DNA of 11,108 nt, taken from the NCBI GenBank assembly GCA_937983475.1, contig CALJZV010000430.1, forward strand, positions 1 through 11,108, in the 5' to 3' direction. This document shows, piece by piece, positions 8,484 to 11,108 of the stretch. The stretch's first letter is position 1, and every line of letters starts with the position of its first letter. A program made the position numbers and the translations under genes. The stretch comes from an uncultured Verrucomicrobiales bacterium. Its GTDB lineage: Bacteria > Verrucomicrobiota > Verrucomicrobiia > Limisphaerales > JACDHS01. The notes beneath the pieces were generated by a model, which made no database searches, was not told where the DNA came from, and was given only the letters and a program-made list of their open reading frames with translations.

Positions 8484-9287
8484 TTATTTTCCCTGGAAAT
8501 AATCCTTCTCCGCCTTGTCGAGGTCTTTTTTGACCTTCGCGACCTTGACGTTGCTGGGCAGAAAATAAGCCGTCCAGGCCGGACGCCGAGGCATGGCCTC
8601 AATCGCGTCGTAGAGGGCCTTCAGTCCGTCCACGCCGTAACCGCACTCCAGCGCATTGCGCGCCCCCGCCTTGAGCGCAGCCTCCCATTCGGCCGGCGTG
8701 AGCAAATTGTTGATCGGAATCGGCTGGGTCTCTCAGGCCTGATCGAGCTTCGCCGCGTATTTTTTGAAGTGCCCCAAGTAATGGTGCGACAGTTCGATGG
8801 CAATCACCATCCCGACCATCTGGTTGAAGTCGCTCTTCTGCTCGTTCATCACGTCGTCCGACCAGAAGCGCGGATCCTTCAGGCCCGGCAGGTCCTCCAA
8901 AGAAAATTCGCCCGACTCATTGGCCAGGCTCGTCAAATACTTCTGAAAATACCCTGGCTGAACCCGGTTGATGGCCTTGGCGTGGGACAGGTTGTTCATC
9001 AGGTCCAAAAAGCCGACCGAGATGAACACCAACCGCAGCGGCTGATCGTCATCAGGATACTCCACCGTTTTGACAGACGGCGCCACGTCCGTCTCCAGCG
9101 CCACCGGGCGAGAATGCACCCGAGCGCGAACCTTGGTGTTCAGCGCCTCGTACAGCTCCGTGCCAATGCGAGTGGCGGCATTGAAGCCCGTCTCGTAAGT
9201 CGGCCCGTCGGGCGCGGGTTGGGCCATCAGGTTCAGGGAAAATAAAAACCAGGTCGCCCCAAGGATGGTTGAATGAATGATGCGCAT
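8484..9287 (-). pseudogene. Exported M48-like metallopeptidase relative, interrupted by an in-frame TGA
   Basis: Reading from the ATG at 9287, a signal peptide (residues 1-22, cleavage after LMA) leads to a 184-residue frame that stops at TGA (8733-8735). The same frame continues without another stop to TAA at 8484-8486, giving 267 codons in total. The part before the stop has AIELSHHYLGH (163-173), resembling a zincin HExxH motif but with Ile164 in place of the first His; E165 and H168 remain. The part after it, with E200-W201-E202-A203 and a following GYGVDGLKAL stretch, resembles the ExxA(D) third-ligand region and the helix after it in M48 peptidases. The two halves therefore look like one protein split by a single nonsense codon. 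A sequencing error, a recent mutation or readthrough are all possible. With the lost His, catalytic activity is doubtful even if full length. There is no SD. The M48 assignment is from motif resemblance only. Confidence 0.65.
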
Positions 9288-9322
9288 GGTGATGTTCAGG
9301 GTTAATTCGGGTTCAAAATTAC

Positions 9323-9337
9323 TTTTTAAATTAAAAA
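9323..9337. other. A/T palindrome in a divergent promoter region
   Basis: TTTTTAA-A-TTAAAAA is a perfect 15-bp palindrome in the 113-bp gap between the metallopeptidase-like gene (minus) and the aldo/keto reductase (plus). It could be an operator or simply the AT-rich upstream element of either promoter. On the minus strand TTGAAT with a TAATTT 16 nt on overlaps it and may serve the minus-strand gene. Confidence 0.3.
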
Positions 9338-9362
9338 ATTCAACGCATCCCTTTGGTCACTG

Positions 9363-9391
9363 TTGCCGGAGAGGAATCCAGCCTGTAATAA
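9363..9391 (+). promoter_or_regulatory. Weak candidate promoter of the aldo/keto reductase gene
   Basis: TTGCCG (9363-9368) is followed 17 nt on by TAATAA (9386-9391), or 15 nt on by the better -10 hexamer TGTAAT (9384-9389). Either places the transcript start within a few bases of the ATG at 9401, consistent with the lack of an SD. Confidence 0.25.
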
Positions 9392-9400
9392 CACCCGCAC

Positions 9401-10582
9401 ATGAAGTATCGTCGCTTTGGAAAAACCGAGCTCCGCATGCCCGTCTTCTCCTGCGGCGGCATGCGGTATCAGTTCAAATGGCAGGACGTGGACCCGCGCG
9501 ACGTGCCTCCCGACAACCAGGCCAACCTTGAGGCCACCATCCACCGCGCCGTGGAACTGGGAATCAACCACATCGAAACCGCCCGCGGCTACGGCTCCAG
9601 CGAAATGCAACTGGGCCGCGTCCTGCCTTCGTTCCCGCGCGACCGGATTATCGTGCAGACCAAGGTCGCTCCCAAGGCCGCCCCGGAGGAATTCCTGCGC
9701 ACTTTCGACCAGTCGATGAAATACCTCCGGCTGGATCATGTGGACTTGCTTTCGCTTCACGGCATCAACCACCGCGAGTTGCTTCATTGGTCGCTCCGCA
9801 AGAATGGCTGCGTTGACGCCGCCCGCAAATTGCAGCGGGAAGGCCGCGCCCGGTTCATCGGCTTCTCCACCCACGCTACGCCCGACATTATTTTGGAGGC
9901 GGTTCAGACCGGCGGCTTCGACTACATCAACGTCCATTGGTATTTCGTCAACGACCTCAACTGGCCTGCCATCGAGGCGGCGCACGCACGCGACATGGGC
10001 GTCTTCATCATCAGTCCCAATGACAAGGGGGGCAAACTTTACGATCCCCCGCCCAGGCTGGTCGAGCTTTGCGCCCCGCTCACACCCATGCAGTTCAATG
10101 ACCTCTACTGCCTGGCCAGACCGCAGGTTCATACCCTCAGTTGCGGCGCCGCCCGGCCCTCCGACTTCGACGAGCATGTCGCTGCGTTGCAATTTTACGA
10201 AAGTCTCCCCGAGGTTATCGCCCCCATCGAACAGCGACTCCGCCAGGAGCTGGAATTCCGTCTGGGCACCGAGTGGTGCCGGCGCTGGCATGAGGGGCTC
10301 CCCCACTACGTGGACGTCCCCGGCGAAATTAACATTGCCGAAATCCTTCGCCTCTGGACCTATGCCAAGGCCCTTGATCTGGTGGCCTGGGGCAAAATGC
10401 GCTACAACCTGTTGGGGCAGGGCGACCACTGGTTTCCGGGCAACAACAGCGGTCATTTCGACGACCAGCGCATTCTCGACGCCGTTAGCCACAGCCCCTT
10501 TCGTGATCGCATTCCCCTCATTCTTCGCGAGGCCCACCAGATGCTTTTCGACGCGCCCGTCAAGCGCCTGAGCGAATCCTGA
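9401..10582 (+). CDS. Aldo/keto reductase with a cysteine-less C-terminal ferredoxin-like domain
   Basis: A cytoplasmic NAD(P)H-linked oxidoreductase of the AKR superfamily, 393 residues; the substrate is unknown. The N-terminal barrel (about 1-260) opens KYRRFGKTEL. Its catalytic tetrad can be placed as E59 (normally Asp, in HIETARGYG), Y64, K88 (QTKVAP) and H120 (LLSLHG). The C-terminal 120 residues align in style with the extension of AKRs that carry a 4Fe-4S cluster: INIAEILRLW and the GDHWFPG end are kept. The expected CxxCxxC before INI is replaced by WCRRWHEGLPHYVDVPGE, leaving only C293, so a cluster is not expected. I recall the WHEGLP-type variant in cyanobacteria and others, so it is probably an established subfamily and not local damage. 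The ATG at 9401 has no SD. The gene is divergent from the metallopeptidase-like gene, and the next gene has its own promoter. Confidence 0.9.
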   Translation: MKYRRFGKTELRMPVFSCGGMRYQFKWQDVDPRDVPPDNQANLEATIHRAVELGINHIETARGYGSSEMQLGRVLPSFPRDRIIVQTKVAPKAAPEEFLRTFDQSMKYLRLDHVDLLSLHGINHRELLHWSLRKNGCVDAARKLQREGRARFIGFSTHATPDIILEAVQTGGFDYINVHWYFVNDLNWPAIEAAHARDMGVFIISPNDKGGKLYDPPPRLVELCAPLTPMQFNDLYCLARPQVHTLSCGAARPSDFDEHVAALQFYESLPEVIAPIEQRLRQELEFRLGTEWCRRWHEGLPHYVDVPGEINIAEILRLWTYAKALDLVAWGKMRYNLLGQGDHWFPGNNSGHFDDQRILDAVSHSPFRDRIPLILREAHQMLFDAPVKRLSES

Positions 10583-10586
10583 CCGG

Positions 10587-10603
10587 TTGGCATCGGTCTT
10601 GCA
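10587..10603 (+). promoter_or_regulatory. Sigma-54 (-24/-12) promoter
   Basis: TTGGCA (10587-10592) and TTGCA (10599-10603) place GG (10589-10590) and GC (10601-10602) exactly 10 nt apart, matching the RpoN consensus YTGGCAC-N5-TTGCW except at the C/G pair after TGGCA. Transcription would start near 10614, leaving a leader of about 32 nt with a strong SD before the ATG at 10646. Sigma-54 promoters need an enhancer-binding activator; no obvious activator site can be assigned in the short gap. Confidence 0.6.
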
Positions 10604-10607
10604 TTAA

Positions 10608-10623
10608 GTGTTGACCGTAACAC
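10608..10623 (+). other. Dyad at the predicted transcription start
   Basis: GTGTT (10608-10612) and AACAC (10619-10623) form a perfect 5-bp inverted repeat around GACCGT. It overlaps the start expected from the sigma-54 site. It might be an operator half-site pair or a leader hairpin; it is short enough to be chance. Confidence 0.25.
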
Positions 10624-10645
10624 ATTTGCAAAAAGGAGAAAGACA

Positions 10646-10924
10646 ATGAGGTTCTCAATGGAAGTCGGCGGTGACGCCCAAAAGTATCAGTTGGACTACA
10701 GCTTCAACCAGTTGCTGGGCAGTCTGGAGATCAAAGTCAACGACGAGTTGGTCAAGCGTGCCGTGCGCCTTTTTTCCGGCCCTGCCCGCGAAACTTTTCA
10801 CCTCGACATCGGGGAGCAGGAGAAACTCTTCGTTCGCATCGAAAAGGAGACCCAGCGCCTCTTTCGCCAGCGCAACCGTGTCTTTGTCAACGACCGCCTG
10901 GTCAAGACCTTTGAGGGCGTCTGA
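10646..10924 (+). CDS. Conserved-looking 92-residue protein of unknown function
   Basis: Not recognised with confidence. The protein is soluble and charged, with no signal peptide, no membrane segment and no cysteine. Alternating strand-like stretches (YQLDYSF 14-20, LEIKVND 27-33, TFHLDIG 50-56, LFVRIEK 61-67, NRVFVND 77-83) suggest an all-beta fold. VNDELVK (31-37) recurs as VNDRLVK (81-87), so it may be built from two similar hairpins. The order of these elements resembles the FAIM1 beta-sandwich from memory (inference only). AGGAG at 10634-10638 lies 7 nt before the ATG, a strong ribosome-binding site, and a sigma-54-type promoter precedes it. Together these suggest a conditionally, perhaps highly, expressed protein. 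It is 63 bp after the aldo/keto reductase but probably a separate transcript. Confidence 0.75.
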   Translation: MRFSMEVGGDAQKYQLDYSFNQLLGSLEIKVNDELVKRAVRLFSGPARETFHLDIGEQEKLFVRIEKETQRLFRQRNRVFVNDRLVKTFEGV

Positions 10925-10932
10925 TCTTCGGC

Positions 10933-10960
10933 GAGGCACTTGCCGCGAGCCTCATTTTTT
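10933..10960 (+). terminator. Possible rho-independent terminator of the 92-residue gene
   Basis: GAGGC (10933-10937) pairs with GCCTC (10949-10953) across an 11-nt loop and is followed by A and six Ts (10955-10960), starting 8 bp after the stop codon. The stem is short, so it is a modest candidate. Confidence 0.45.
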
Positions 10961-11108
10961 GGCGGAAAAAGTAGTCGTCCTTCAGAGTTCAACTCCGCGA
11001 AGACACCATTTCCCACTCACTATTCACATTTCGAAATTGCTAAATATCCGTTGGTTTAACTGGCACAGGGGGAAGTTTAAACCTACGTTTTGGCCAAATG
11101 AAACCCGA

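Noticed and set aside
8733..8772. Selenocysteine at the in-frame TGA
   Set aside because: No stable hairpin with a suitable loop is evident just downstream and the protein has no redox motif; nonsense mutation or error is simpler.
9355..9370. Sigma-54 site before the aldo/keto reductase (TTGG...TTGC)
   Set aside because: GG and GC are 8 nt apart, not 10, which sigma-54 does not tolerate well.
9326..10537. 403-codon minus-strand frame opposite the aldo/keto reductase
   Set aside because: Low-complexity Ala/Gly/Val composition, no motifs, and full overlap with a well-supported gene.
10581..10598. Terminator after the aldo/keto reductase (GACCG/CGGTC stem)
   Set aside because: No T-tract follows, and the stem coincides with the better-supported sigma-54 promoter.

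Overview
This window reads as chromosomal DNA from a GC-rich, Gram-negative-type bacterium, most likely a Verrucomicrobiota member (Limisphaerales/Pedosphaeraceae-like). That placement is inference from gene content and style. Several starts lack a Shine-Dalgarno (SD) sequence, one secreted protein belongs to a pilus-associated beta-rich family, short palindromic repeats sit in the gene-poor flank, and protein relatives I know from memory point the same way. No rRNA, tRNA or marker gene confirms it.

Layout. Bases 1-1327 are gene-poor. They hold a cluster of REP-like palindromes (265-402), further dyads, one possible small membrane-anchored protein on the minus strand (607-918), and a nested palindromic region (about 1107-1183). 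Bases 1328-6378 are a compact minus-strand block, transcribed ilvE - mcsA - mcsB - clpC, with gaps of 54, 3 and 11 bp. This is the arginine-phosphorylation protein quality-control module known from Firmicutes: McsA zinc adaptor, McsB protein-arginine kinase and ClpC unfoldase. The CtsR repressor that normally heads it is absent, and a branched-chain aminotransferase gene lies upstream instead. Key McsB and ClpC phosphoarginine residues are conserved, so the pathway looks functional.

A divergent promoter region (6379-6497) separates this block from a plus-strand PEP-hydrolase-family TIM-barrel gene (6498-7388). Next is a secreted, cysteine-free beta-rich protein (7447-8481) with a good SD and a candidate sigma-54 site. 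It converges, 2 bp apart, on a minus-strand exported protein (8484-9287) that resembles an M48-type metallopeptidase. That gene has lost the first zinc-ligand histidine and is split by an in-frame TGA. A divergent gap leads to an aldo/keto reductase of the type whose C-terminal Fe-S domain has lost its cysteines (9401-10582). Last is a 92-residue protein of unknown function (10646-10924) with a near-consensus sigma-54 promoter, a strong SD and a possible terminator.

I see no CRISPR array, insertion sequence, prophage or defence island. The points most worth pursuing are the CtsR-less McsAB-ClpC module, the sigma-54-type promoter ahead of the unknown 92-residue protein, and the interrupted, active-site-degenerate metallopeptidase-like gene.
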